Source: Bacteroidales bacterium UBA3743 (GTDB taxonomy: Bacteria; Bacteroidota; Bacteroidia; Bacteroidales; Paludibacteraceae). From it: 64,000 bases of DNA. The position numbers were made by a program, and so were the translations under genes. The stretch lies in the NCBI GenBank assembly GCA_002371265.1, contig DFGT01000030.1, positions 62,001-126,000 on the forward strand, in the 5' to 3' direction. The number at the start of each line of letters is the position of its first letter. Position 1 is the first letter of the stretch. Shown one piece after another: positions 1 through 8,445 of the stretch. The notes beneath the pieces are model-generated. The model saw nothing but the letters and a program-made list of their open reading frames with translations, had not been told where the DNA came from and did not search any database.

Positions 1-846
1 CTATGTGGTAGTGGAGCGATTTTCCAGTCGATGAACTCTACTGTGACGATGAATCTTGGTTGCATTTTCAAATTAAAAGGAATCAACCTTACTATATCAG
101 CCGCATGTGCAAGCTCATCACACTCAATCGGACTAGGAGCCCTATTGATCAAAAACGGACTTCAGGACATTGTCGTTTGTGGTGGAGCGCAGGAGATAAA
201 CCCATACGCTGTAGGAAGCTTCGATGGTATCAGTGCTTTCTCGACACGTGAGTCTGAGCCAACTAAAGCATCTCGTCCATTCGACAGAGATCGTGACGGA
301 TTGGTACCAGGCGGTGGAGCAGCGACAGTGATCATCGAATCGCTTGAGAGTGCAAAACGCAGAGGAGCGACAATTCTTGGTGAAATCCTAGGCTGGGGAT
401 TCTCTTCTAACGGCGACCACATCTCTTCTCCAAATGTCGAGGGGCCATCAAAATCGTTGGAGATGGCAATCAGAGAGAGCAAGGTGGACCTTAAGAAAGT
501 GGCTTACTTAAACGCTCATGCGACAAGTACACATATCGGAGATGCTCGTGAGGCAACAGCTATCGCAAACGTGCTTGGAGAGTACAAGCCATACGTAGCG
601 TCGACAAAGGGATTCACAGGACATGAGATGTGGATGGCGGGAGCTTCTGAAATCATCTACTCTATGATCATGATGAAGAACGGCTTTATCGCAGAGAATT
701 TGAATTTTGAGAATCCAGACGAGGACACTTGCAGACTAAACATTCCTGCAAGCAGAATCGACACAGGTTTCGACACATTCATCTCCAACTCATTCGGTTT
801 CGGCGGCACAAACTCAACGCTAGTCGTAACTGATTACAAAGAATAA
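1..846 (+). CDS. Beta-ketoacyl-ACP synthase (KAS II/FabF-like), 5' truncated by window edge
   Basis: The frame is open from base 1, so the first ATG at 31 is internal and the N-terminus lies outside the window. The enzyme condenses an acyl chain with malonyl-ACP. The catalytic Cys sits in SAACASSSHSIG (Cys codon 106-108), and the two active-site His lie in NAHATSTHIGD and KGFTGHEMWMAG, giving the Cys-His-His triad of elongating ketosynthases. The C-terminal NSFGFGGTNS motif is typical of FabF. It heads a tightly spaced run with an ACP, hot-dog enzymes and an MMPL exporter, which points to aryl-polyene/flexirubin chain synthesis rather than housekeeping fatty acid synthesis. The pathway assignment is inferred from context. 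Confidence 0.9.
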   Translation, partial: LCGSGAIFQSMNSTVTMNLGCIFKLKGINLTISAACASSSHSIGLGALLIKNGLQDIVVCGGAQEINPYAVGSFDGISAFSTRESEPTKASRPFDRDRDGLVPGGGAATVIIESLESAKRRGATILGEILGWGFSSNGDHISSPNVEGPSKSLEMAIRESKVDLKKVAYLNAHATSTHIGDAREATAIANVLGEYKPYVASTKGFTGHEMWMAGASEIIYSMIMMKNGFIAENLNFENPDEDTCRLNIPASRIDTGFDTFISNSFGFGGTNSTLVVTDYKE

Positions 847-882
847 ACAAAAGGAAAAACTAAACAATTAAACAATAAAAAA

Positions 883-1125
883 ATGGCAAATCAAGAACTA
901 ATCGAAAAGATTAACACAGTGTTGTCTGAGGAGTTTGAAGTGGATATCGAAAACATCACTCCAGATGCTAACATCAAATCTACACTTGAGCTTGATTCAC
1001 TTGCAATTGTAGACCTAGTAGGTTTGGTAGAGAACGAGTTTGGTGTTAAGATTCCAAGTGCAGAGGTTGGTACAATCCTTACATTCCAGAGTCTTTATGA
1101 TTATATCGCTGAGCACCAGGCATAA
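883..1125 (+). CDS. Acyl carrier protein
   Basis: An 80-residue acidic protein with the DSL phosphopantetheine attachment motif (ELDSLAIVDLV, Ser39). It carries the growing chain as a thioester for the neighbouring ketosynthase and dehydratases. The length matches the ACP family. It lies 36 bp after the ketosynthase and 15 bp before the next gene, so it is probably the dedicated carrier of this cluster and not the housekeeping AcpP. Confidence 0.93.
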   Translation: MANQELIEKINTVLSEEFEVDIENITPDANIKSTLELDSLAIVDLVGLVENEFGVKIPSAEVGTILTFQSLYDYIAEHQA

Positions 1126-1140
1126 GCTAAATTACTAAAG

Positions 1141-1569
1141 ATGAAACAACCTTTGTACGAAGGAGAAAGTATCAAAAAGCTCATACCGCAGCGTATGCCG
1201 ATCATGATGGTCGACACGTTCTATGATGCTACTCCGGAAGAAGGGCATACAGGATTGACTGTTGCCGAAGATAACTTTTTCTGTCGCGAAGGACACTTTA
1301 TTGAGCCGGGTTTGATTGAGCACATTGCTCAATCAGCCTCGGCTTTTGCTGGTTATAACGCCATCGCAGAAGGAAAAGAGACTCCGATCGGATTCATTGG
1401 AGAAGTAAAAAATTTCAAGGTGAATTTTCTGCCTAAGGCAGGAGACAGAATCCTTACAGATATAAAGATCCAAAGTGTAGTGATGAACATCACACTACTT
1501 ACAGCAGAAGCCAAAGTAGATGGAAATGTCGCAGCAAGCTGCACAATGAAGATCTTCATCAAAGAGTAA
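1141..1569 (+). CDS. Hot-dog fold 3-hydroxyacyl-ACP dehydratase-like protein (FabA/FabZ superfamily)
   Basis: A 142-residue single hot-dog domain. The segment GHFIEPGLIEHIAQSAS resembles the FabZ catalytic helix: the His and the following Glu are kept, but the usual HFP reads HFI. It probably dehydrates 3-hydroxyacyl-ACP so that conjugated double bonds accumulate in the polyene. It is the first of three hot-dog proteins in a row. It could equally be a non-catalytic dimer partner of the dehydratase at 2092. Confidence 0.75.
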   Translation: MKQPLYEGESIKKLIPQRMPIMMVDTFYDATPEEGHTGLTVAEDNFFCREGHFIEPGLIEHIAQSASAFAGYNAIAEGKETPIGFIGEVKNFKVNFLPKAGDRILTDIKIQSVVMNITLLTAEAKVDGNVAASCTMKIFIKE

Positions 1570-1593
1570 CCCAAAAACGTCTACAAGTTTGCT

Positions 1594-2085
1594 ATGGCAA
1601 CGACTGAAATCAAATCCAAAGAATTAAAAGACTTTGTAAAAATCAAAGTCCGCTTTTCAGAAGTGGATTCGATACGCGTCGTTTGGCACGGCAGCTACGT
1701 TGCCTATCTCGAAGACGGAAGAGAAGCGTTCGGCAGACGATACGAACTCGGATATAACGACATGTTCAAAGCCGGTCTGACCGCCCCTATTGTCGACGTG
1801 AGCATTCAATACAAATCACCAGCCACAGTAGACGACATATTGGTGTTGGAGACAAAATATGTGCCATCCAGAGGTGCAAAACTTGTGTTCGACTACTCAT
1901 TATACAAACTTGAGAACAAAGATCTTTCGGACGAAGAAGCATTCTCACCGAAAGAGGACACACATAAACTTATTCTTACTGCCCGCACGACGCAGTTGTG
2001 GATGTCCGGCAGTGAGTTGGAAATATCAACACCAAAATTTTTCCAAGACTGGAAAGACAAATACGGTTTTGGTGTAAAAAAATAA
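1594..2085 (+). CDS. Acyl-CoA/ACP thioesterase, 4-hydroxybenzoyl-CoA thioesterase (YbgC/FadM) family
   Basis: A 163-residue hot-dog protein. Near residues 18-45 it shows the 4HBT signature: Asp in SEVDSIRVVWHGSYVAYLED, followed by the conserved Tyr and Glu. Family members hydrolyse acyl thioesters. Here it may release or proofread polyene intermediates. It lies 24 bp after the preceding dehydratase-like gene and 6 bp before the next one, which suggests translational coupling within one operon. Confidence 0.8.
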   Translation: MATTEIKSKELKDFVKIKVRFSEVDSIRVVWHGSYVAYLEDGREAFGRRYELGYNDMFKAGLTAPIVDVSIQYKSPATVDDILVLETKYVPSRGAKLVFDYSLYKLENKDLSDEEAFSPKEDTHKLILTARTTQLWMSGSELEISTPKFFQDWKDKYGFGVKK

Positions 2086-2091
2086 ATTGCA

Positions 2092-2460
2092 ATGTTGCTT
2101 AACAGTTATTTTGAAATCACAAACAAAGCTGCTACAGACGACGGTTTTCGTTATTCGGTAAGACTCAATCCGAACCACGAGGTATACAAAGGACACTTCC
2201 CCGGAATGCCAGTTTGCCCAGGAGTCTGCAGCACCCAAATGATACGCGAGTGTATTCAAGAAGCCACTGGTGTAAAGTTACTCATTTCAGAACTGAAACA
2301 AGTGAAATTTTCTTCGTTGATCACTCCGAATGAAAATCCGAATCTGGATATCGTATTCTCTCTGTCGGATGAAGGAGACTCATACAAAACAAAATGCACA
2401 ATTGAAAGTGGAGACACCACGTTCCTAACATTAAAGGGAGAACTTAAAAAAATGCAATAA
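2092..2460 (+). CDS. FabZ-like 3-hydroxyacyl-ACP dehydratase
   Basis: A 122-residue hot-dog protein with a better preserved FabZ motif than the gene at 1141 (YKGHFPGMPVCPGVCSTQMI: HFP, PG). The Glu that usually acts with the His is not at the standard place, where the chain reads CSTQM. This suggests it pairs with the other hot-dog protein to complete an active site, as heterodimeric dehydratases do. It lies 6 bp after the thioesterase and 15 bp before the exporter gene. Role in polyene synthesis is inferred from context. Confidence 0.75.
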   Translation: MLLNSYFEITNKAATDDGFRYSVRLNPNHEVYKGHFPGMPVCPGVCSTQMIRECIQEATGVKLLISELKQVKFSSLITPNENPNLDIVFSLSDEGDSYKTKCTIESGDTTFLTLKGELKKMQ

Positions 2461-2475
2461 GAGAAAGAGATAGAA

Positions 2476-5400
2476 ATGGCACGCATAGCACTAGCGATAT
2501 ATCATTTTTTAGAGCGAAACAGACTGTTAATGTATGTTTTGCTCTTTGTTAGTTTTGCTTTCTTCGTCTACGAAGGGACAAAAATGACTTACGAAGAGGA
2601 CATCACACGTCTTCTTCCACAACCCAAAAACGAACACGGAGAAAATGTCGTTTTCTCAAATCTAAAGGTTAAGGATAAGATTTATTTGGTGTTCAAACCA
2701 AATTCTGATTCCATAGACCACGAAACATTGGCAGCACGCTGTGACGAATACATGGATTCTCTTATTGTTCGTGACAGTGCGAACAAATATATAGCCGACA
2801 TTCTTTACAAGATAGACAACAACATGATGATGGGAGCAATGGACTACCTGTCGAAAAGTTTGCCAACATATCTTGAAGATGACGATTACAAAGCAATCGA
2901 TTCTTTGCTTACTCCAGATGCGGTGAAAGCGTCGATGGAACGCAACGCAGCAATGGTATATTCTCCGATGATGGGATTGTCTGAGCTTGTATCCCGAGAC
3001 CCGCTTGGAATGAAGGATGTATTGCTTGGCAAGGTAGACAAGATGAAGGAAGGTCTTGGAGGCAGTTACGCCATGATCAACCAACATTTTTTCACTCCAG
3101 ACTCAGCTCTTTGCATCGCATTCATGTCGCCAGGATTCGCGTCTACTGATTCTAAAAAATCTGCGAAACTGGTCACTGAGATGGAAGATGTCATCAAAGA
3201 TTTCGTAGAATTGCATCCCGACGTCGACATCTACTATCATGGAGCTCCTGTGCAAAGCGTATACAATTCACGTCAGACAAAGAAGGATTTGGCATACACG
3301 TTGTCGATATCTATGGTATTCATCTGTATCGTCATCTGTTTCTGTTTCAAAAACTGGGACACACTGCCGATGCTGCTTCTCCCAGTCGTCTACGGAGCAT
3401 TCTTCGCGCTTGCAACTCTCCACATATATCAAGGATCCATGTCGTTGCTAGCTTTGGGAATCGGTGGTGTAGTGCTTGGAGTGGCATTGAGCTACTGTCT
3501 GCACGTGCTGGTCCACTACAAATATGTGTCTGATCCGGAGACGGTGATCAAAGACCAGACTACTCCCGTCATACTCGGCTGTCTGACAACAATCGGAGCG
3601 TTCATGAGCCTTATGTTCACAGAGGCTTCTTTGCTTCGTGATTTCGGAAAGTTCGCATCTTTGGCTTTGGTCGGAACGACATTCTTCTCACTTGTGTTCC
3701 TACCACATTTCTTCAATGTAAACAGAAATAAAAAGAATGAGAAAGCATTCAAGAAATTGGAGGCATTCAATTCATATCCTTTTGAAAAGAAGACGTGGCT
3801 GATCATATCTATTTTGGTAATCAGCATCATCTGTCTGTTCACAAAAAGTTTAGTACAGTTCGACACTGACCTAAAAAACATCGGATACAACGAACCTCGA
3901 GTTTTGGAAAGTCAGGAACTTCTTGCAGACCATTCCACAAAGGAATACCGCACAATATACTATGCGACAATAGATGAAGACCTCGACTCGGCATTGACTT
4001 TCAACAAGACTCTGTACGCAGAGTTGGAAAATCAAAAGACCAACAAGAAAGTTTCAAGCTACGGTAACACAGCATCTTTGTTCATTACAACAAAAGAACA
4101 AAGATCAAGAATAGAGAAGTGGAACAATTTCTGGTACGGAAAAGAGAAACGAGCTGAGAAACTAAACACATTGATGGCGGCTGAGTGTCCGAAATATGGA
4201 TTCTCAATGGATTTCTTCCAGCCATTCTGGGGAATGCTCAACGCCAACTATGAGCCTACATCTCTATTTGAATCAGACGCATTTCCAAGCAGCCTGAAAT
4301 CAAACATGATCGAATACACAGACGGCAAGTATATCTTGTTCACCCCTGTACAAATAAAGCCATCCGACAAGAGAGAGGTGACCGACCGTATTGTCGACAC
4401 GGAAGTTTCAGGAGCAAGACGTTTTGTCATCATCGACCCATTCTACTACACAGAAGAGTTGGTAGAGATAATGAACAACGACTTCAACGTAGCTTTGTTC
4501 ATCTCAAGTATATTCGTTTTCTTGGTTCTTCTGATCTCATTCCGCAGCACAACACTCGCATTGATAGGCTTCGTCCCAATGTCGTTGAGCTGGTACATCG
4601 TGCTTGGAGTCATGGGTATTTTGGGAATCAAGTTCAACTTGGTGAACATCGTCATCAGCACATTCATCTATGGTATCGGAGTGGACTACTCTATCTTCAT
4701 CATGGATGGATTATTGTCTAACTTCCGAACTAAGAAACAATTGCTTGTTTTCCACAAAACAGCCATTCTGTTCTCAGCGTTTGTGCTCATAGTCGGAATT
4801 TCATCTCTGTTGTTCGCCACTCACCCGGCAATGAAGAGCATCGGATTCTCAACATTGGTAGGAATGTCGGCGACGGTGATCATCGCATATTCGTTGCAGC
4901 CATTCTTGTTCTACTGGTTTATCAAGAGACGCACTCGCAAAGGGCTTGCTCCTATCACTTTCTACAACCTTATGCATCCAAAATCATTCTTCCGTCCTAA
5001 CGGAATGAATGACGCTCAGAAGTTGAGAAACAACTATGAGTACAAAGGTCTTGAAGTGGAGCAAGGATTGAAAAAGGAGCTTGCGGCGACGACACACTAC
5101 AAACTGTTCCTACGCGATGTGTTTGCAGCTCAAAATTTGCTCAACTATGGTTGTGGCGCCGCATACCTGTCGTACTGGTTTACACTTAAAAACGAGACAG
5201 TTAAAGTGTTCTCATTCGACGACGACAAAGATGATTTGCTTACAATAGCGTCATTCTGCTATTTGCGTAACTCAAGAATGACATTCTCCGCTGAAATCGA
5301 CGACTTGGCCACTGTGCCTAGAAATGTGGAAAACGATTCATTCAAGACAGACTCGACAGAGAACAGTTTCTCAATTGTTGTCATCAACCGTTCTTTGCCA

Positions 5401-5553
5401 AACACAGACGCCGACATGCTGGAGATTGCAAGCAGTGCTAAAATAGTGTATGTCAGAAAGAGTGTGTTGGACATATTTGAATCTTCTGTCACAAAACTTG
5501 GTTTCAACAAGACTGCAGAAGACGATGTTTTTGTTCGTTACACAAAAGAGTAA
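2476..5553 (+). CDS. MMPL/RND-family lipid exporter with C-terminal methyltransferase-like domain
   Basis: A 1025-residue protein. Residues about 1-830 form an MMPL/RND transporter: one membrane segment near 18-34, a large periplasmic loop, a bundle near 272-410, a segment near 438-456, a second periplasmic loop, and a final bundle near 670-810. Relatives in aryl-polyene and flexirubin clusters are thought to move the lipid toward the outer membrane. Residues about 870-1025 look like a class I SAM-methyltransferase fold: LLNYGCGAAYLSYWF resembles motif I, and FSFDDDKDD the acidic end of strand 2. The glycine motif is degenerate, so activity is uncertain. The tail would be cytoplasmic. Confidence 0.85.
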   Translation: MARIALAIYHFLERNRLLMYVLLFVSFAFFVYEGTKMTYEEDITRLLPQPKNEHGENVVFSNLKVKDKIYLVFKPNSDSIDHETLAARCDEYMDSLIVRDSANKYIADILYKIDNNMMMGAMDYLSKSLPTYLEDDDYKAIDSLLTPDAVKASMERNAAMVYSPMMGLSELVSRDPLGMKDVLLGKVDKMKEGLGGSYAMINQHFFTPDSALCIAFMSPGFASTDSKKSAKLVTEMEDVIKDFVELHPDVDIYYHGAPVQSVYNSRQTKKDLAYTLSISMVFICIVICFCFKNWDTLPMLLLPVVYGAFFALATLHIYQGSMSLLALGIGGVVLGVALSYCLHVLVHYKYVSDPETVIKDQTTPVILGCLTTIGAFMSLMFTEASLLRDFGKFASLALVGTTFFSLVFLPHFFNVNRNKKNEKAFKKLEAFNSYPFEKKTWLIISILVISIICLFTKSLVQFDTDLKNIGYNEPRVLESQELLADHSTKEYRTIYYATIDEDLDSALTFNKTLYAELENQKTNKKVSSYGNTASLFITTKEQRSRIEKWNNFWYGKEKRAEKLNTLMAAECPKYGFSMDFFQPFWGMLNANYEPTSLFESDAFPSSLKSNMIEYTDGKYILFTPVQIKPSDKREVTDRIVDTEVSGARRFVIIDPFYYTEELVEIMNNDFNVALFISSIFVFLVLLISFRSTTLALIGFVPMSLSWYIVLGVMGILGIKFNLVNIVISTFIYGIGVDYSIFIMDGLLSNFRTKKQLLVFHKTAILFSAFVLIVGISSLLFATHPAMKSIGFSTLVGMSATVIIAYSLQPFLFYWFIKRRTRKGLAPITFYNLMHPKSFFRPNGMNDAQKLRNNYEYKGLEVEQGLKKELAATTHYKLFLRDVFAAQNLLNYGCGAAYLSYWFTLKNETVKVFSFDDDKDDLLTIASFCYLRNSRMTFSAEIDDLATVPRNVENDSFKTDSTENSFSIVVINRSLPNTDADMLEIASSAKIVYVRKSVLDIFESSVTKLGFNKTAEDDVFVRYTKE

Positions 5554-5571
5554 CCCAAAAAAGACAAGACA

Positions 5572-7053
5572 ATGAAATATGATGTTGTGATAATTGGAGC
5601 TGGGTTGGGTGGACTTGAATGCGGATACATCTGCGCGAAGCACGGGAAAAGTGTCTGCGTGCTTGAACAAGGCATCACACTTGGCGGATCATTGCAGGTG
5701 TTCAAACGCAAAGGCCACACATTCGACACTGGCTATCACTACATCGGAGCATACGACAAAGGACAATCGTTGCACCGTCTTTTCGATTATTTCAACCTCA
5801 CTCATCTTCCATTTCAAAAAATGGATTCCAATTATTTCGATGAGGTTGTCTACAAAGGCAAATCCTACCGTTTCGCAAACGGGTATGATAATTTTGTTGA
5901 CGCATTGGCTGAAGAATTTCCAAGCCAGCGTCAGAATCTGAAAAAATACGTTGACTTTCTATCAAAGGTCGGCGACAATATCTTCAACCAGTTTTCTCCC
6001 AAAGATCTTGATTCTTTCTACACCGCTTCTCTATTCGGGCAGTCGGCATACGATTTTCTGAAGGAGACATTCACAAATGAAGATCTGATAAATGTAGTTT
6101 CCGGCACAAGTCTAAAACTAGAATTGAAGAAGGAGACGTTGCCCCTTTACACTTTCGCACAGATCAACGACAGTTTCATACGTAGTGCCTACCGATTGAA
6201 AGGTGGTGGCGGACAAATTGCGGAATCTCTTGCCGCAGACATTGAAAAGATGGGTGGAATCGTGAAGAAGAACTCAAAAGTGGATGAGTTGGTGGAAGTC
6301 GACGGAAGGATCGCATACGCTCGTCTTGCCAATGGAGAGGAGATCCAAGGAGAGACATTCATCTCTAGTGCTCACCCGTCTGCCACTTTGGAATTGGTGA
6401 AAGAAAGCACAAAAATCCGCAAGATCTATCGCAACAGAATCACACGTTTGCAAAACACAACGGGAATGTTCACCGCCAACATCAAGTTGAAAAAAGATAC
6501 TCTTCCATATTTGAACCGCAACCAATATTTCTACGACACAGATGATGTTTGGAATGTTTGCGACGGAGACGATTCTCATATCAAGGGTGCATTGATTAGC
6601 TATCAAGTGCCTGAAGACGGTGGTGATTATGCGGAAAATGTCGACATCATAGTACCTATGTCTTGGGCTGCGGTGGAACAATGGGATGGCACTAAAGTGA
6701 TGCAAAGAGGTGAGGAATACGAGGTGATGAAACAGAAGAAAGCGGGAGAATGCGTGGATTTTGTTTCAAAATATGTGCCGCAGCTGAGAAATGCAGTAGA
6801 CACAATCTATACAAGCACACCTCTTACATATAAAGATTACGTTTCGACTGTAGAAGGCTCGGCATACGGTATCCGCAAAGATTACAACAATGTCATGCAG
6901 ACGTTGTTGACTCCACGCACTCCTATCGAGAACCTGTTATTGACAGGACAGAGTCTGAATCTCCACGGTATTCTTGGTGTGTCCATGACATCTTTGTTTA
7001 CCACAGCTGAGATTGTAGGCATGGATACTGTTAAAGAGGATCTAAAGCTATAA
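5572..7053 (+). CDS. FAD-dependent oxidoreductase of the phytoene desaturase/CrtI-like family
   Basis: A 493-residue flavoprotein. The N-terminus carries the dinucleotide-binding motif DVVIIGAGLGGLECGY and the matching acidic end VLEQG, and the C-terminal segment LLLTGQSLNLHGILG resembles the FAD-contact region of CrtI-type desaturases, isomerases and retinol saturases. Such genes are frequent in flexirubin/aryl-polyene clusters. The likely substrate is a polyene acyl chain, which is inferred from position only. It starts 19 bp after the exporter and ends the operon; a dispersed repeat follows at once. Confidence 0.85.
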   Translation: MKYDVVIIGAGLGGLECGYICAKHGKSVCVLEQGITLGGSLQVFKRKGHTFDTGYHYIGAYDKGQSLHRLFDYFNLTHLPFQKMDSNYFDEVVYKGKSYRFANGYDNFVDALAEEFPSQRQNLKKYVDFLSKVGDNIFNQFSPKDLDSFYTASLFGQSAYDFLKETFTNEDLINVVSGTSLKLELKKETLPLYTFAQINDSFIRSAYRLKGGGGQIAESLAADIEKMGGIVKKNSKVDELVEVDGRIAYARLANGEEIQGETFISSAHPSATLELVKESTKIRKIYRNRITRLQNTTGMFTANIKLKKDTLPYLNRNQYFYDTDDVWNVCDGDDSHIKGALISYQVPEDGGDYAENVDIIVPMSWAAVEQWDGTKVMQRGEEYEVMKQKKAGECVDFVSKYVPQLRNAVDTIYTSTPLTYKDYVSTVEGSAYGIRKDYNNVMQTLLTPRTPIENLLLTGQSLNLHGILGVSMTSLFTTAEIVGMDTVKEDLKL

Positions 7054-7056
7054 GCA

Positions 7057-7330
7057 TTGTTAAGGGCGGAATCCATCGCATCCACCTATCACACTAAAAT
7101 GAGGATTGTTAAGGGCCCATGTTTGATTGATATTGGCCCTAACCCCTTCCTTAGTGCGAGCCGTAGGCGAGCACATAAATTTAATAAAACCACAGAGAGA
7201 AAAAGATCACAGAGAAAGACTTCGTCTTTTTATGAGAAAAGGAGGTTGGATTTCGATCAGAAAATGGAAAATGATTCACAGATTACAATTCATCGAACTC
7301 ACGTTAAATTATTTGATTTTCAATAGAGTA
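7057..7330. repeat. Dispersed palindromic repeat, copy A
   Basis: This fills the 340-bp gap between the oxidoreductase and the SDR gene. It has two starts of the shared terminus (ATTGTTAAGGG at about 7056 and 7105). Then come a hairpin GGGCCC...GGCCCT, the block GTGCGAGCCGTAGGCGAGCAC and an interior containing CCACAGAG. Its interior near 7275-7312 matches copy E (about 48826-48860) almost exactly. No coding capacity is convincing. The other copies are at 14931, 25399, 28650 and 48665. Confidence 0.85.
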
Positions 7331-7393
7331 TAAAACGCAAACAGATTAGACTTCTCTAAGTTTTAATCAAATCATTCTTAAAAGCACTACATT

Positions 7394-8416
7394 ATGAAAG
7401 CACTATTTATCGGTGGCACAGGCACCATCAGTATGGCGATCACACGTTCGCTAGCCACAAATCCAGATTGGGAACTTTATCTGTTAAACCGAGGCACTCG
7501 TTCAGCGGAGCTTCCTTCAAATGTCAAGGTCATAAATGTAGCCGACGTGAATGATGAAGCAGCTGTTGCTAAAGCTATCGGAGGAATGACATTCGACACA
7601 GTATGTGATTTTATCTGTTTCCATAAAGAGCAGGTGGAACGAGACATCCGTCTGTTCAAAGGCAAGACACGCCAATTTATGGTGATCAGTTCAGCCTCAG
7701 CATATCAGAAACCATTGTCGTCACATATAGTGAATGAGGCGACCCCACTCGCCAACCCATATTGGCAATATTCACGTGAGAAAATAGAGATTGAGGAGAG
7801 ATTGATGCAGGAATACCGTTCCAACGGTTTCCCTATCACAATCATACGACCAAGCCACACATACGACGAACGCAGTATTCCGCTTGGTGTACATGGTAAG
7901 AATGGAAGTTATCAAGTGATAAAACGAATGCTAGAAGGCAAACAAGTGATAGTGCACGGCGACGGCACATCACTTTGGACGATGACACACAACTCCGATT
8001 TTGCAAAAGGATTCATCGGTTTGATGGGCAATATTCATGCGATTGGAGAATCATTCCAGATCACATCAGACGAAGTGTTGACATGGAATCAGGTCTACCA
8101 GAGCATAGCAGACGCATTAGGAGTGGAATTCAAGCCATGCTACGTCGCATCATCATTCCTTGCATCAGTAAGCGATTACGACTTCACAGGTTCTCTTATT
8201 GGAGACAAAGCCAATTCCGTTGTGTTTGATTGTTCCAAACTGAAAAGAGCAGTGCCAAGCTATTGTGCGACGACACGATTCGATCAAGGAGTGCGCAGGA
8301 CCATTGCGAATGTGTTAGCGACCCCAAGTTTGCAACGTCTTGATCCAGAATTTGACGCATGGTGCGACAAAATAGTGGAAGCGATGGAGATGGCAAAAAA
8401 GATGGTGATTGGATAA
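7394..8416 (+). CDS. NAD(P)-dependent epimerase/dehydratase family protein (extended SDR)
   Basis: A 340-residue protein. The N-terminus MKALFIGGTGTISMAI is the SDR nucleotide-binding glycine motif. The catalytic Tyr and Lys lie in YSREK (YxxxK), and IIRPSHTYDE matches the RPxxxYG-like segment of extended SDRs. Family members epimerise, reduce or dehydrate nucleotide sugars, or bind NAD(P) without a known reaction. It is 29 bp upstream of a sugar symporter, so a role in sugar metabolism is plausible, but the substrate cannot be read from the sequence. Confidence 0.85.
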   Translation: MKALFIGGTGTISMAITRSLATNPDWELYLLNRGTRSAELPSNVKVINVADVNDEAAVAKAIGGMTFDTVCDFICFHKEQVERDIRLFKGKTRQFMVISSASAYQKPLSSHIVNEATPLANPYWQYSREKIEIEERLMQEYRSNGFPITIIRPSHTYDERSIPLGVHGKNGSYQVIKRMLEGKQVIVHGDGTSLWTMTHNSDFAKGFIGLMGNIHAIGESFQITSDEVLTWNQVYQSIADALGVEFKPCYVASSFLASVSDYDFTGSLIGDKANSVVFDCSKLKRAVPSYCATTRFDQGVRRTIANVLATPSLQRLDPEFDAWCDKIVEAMEMAKKMVIG

Positions 8417-8445
8417 AAATAACTTGAACTATAAAACCATAGATT

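Noticed and set aside
7057..7326. 89-codon frame in repeat A
   Set aside because: It coincides with the dispersed non-coding repeat, and the equivalent frame is not kept in other copies.
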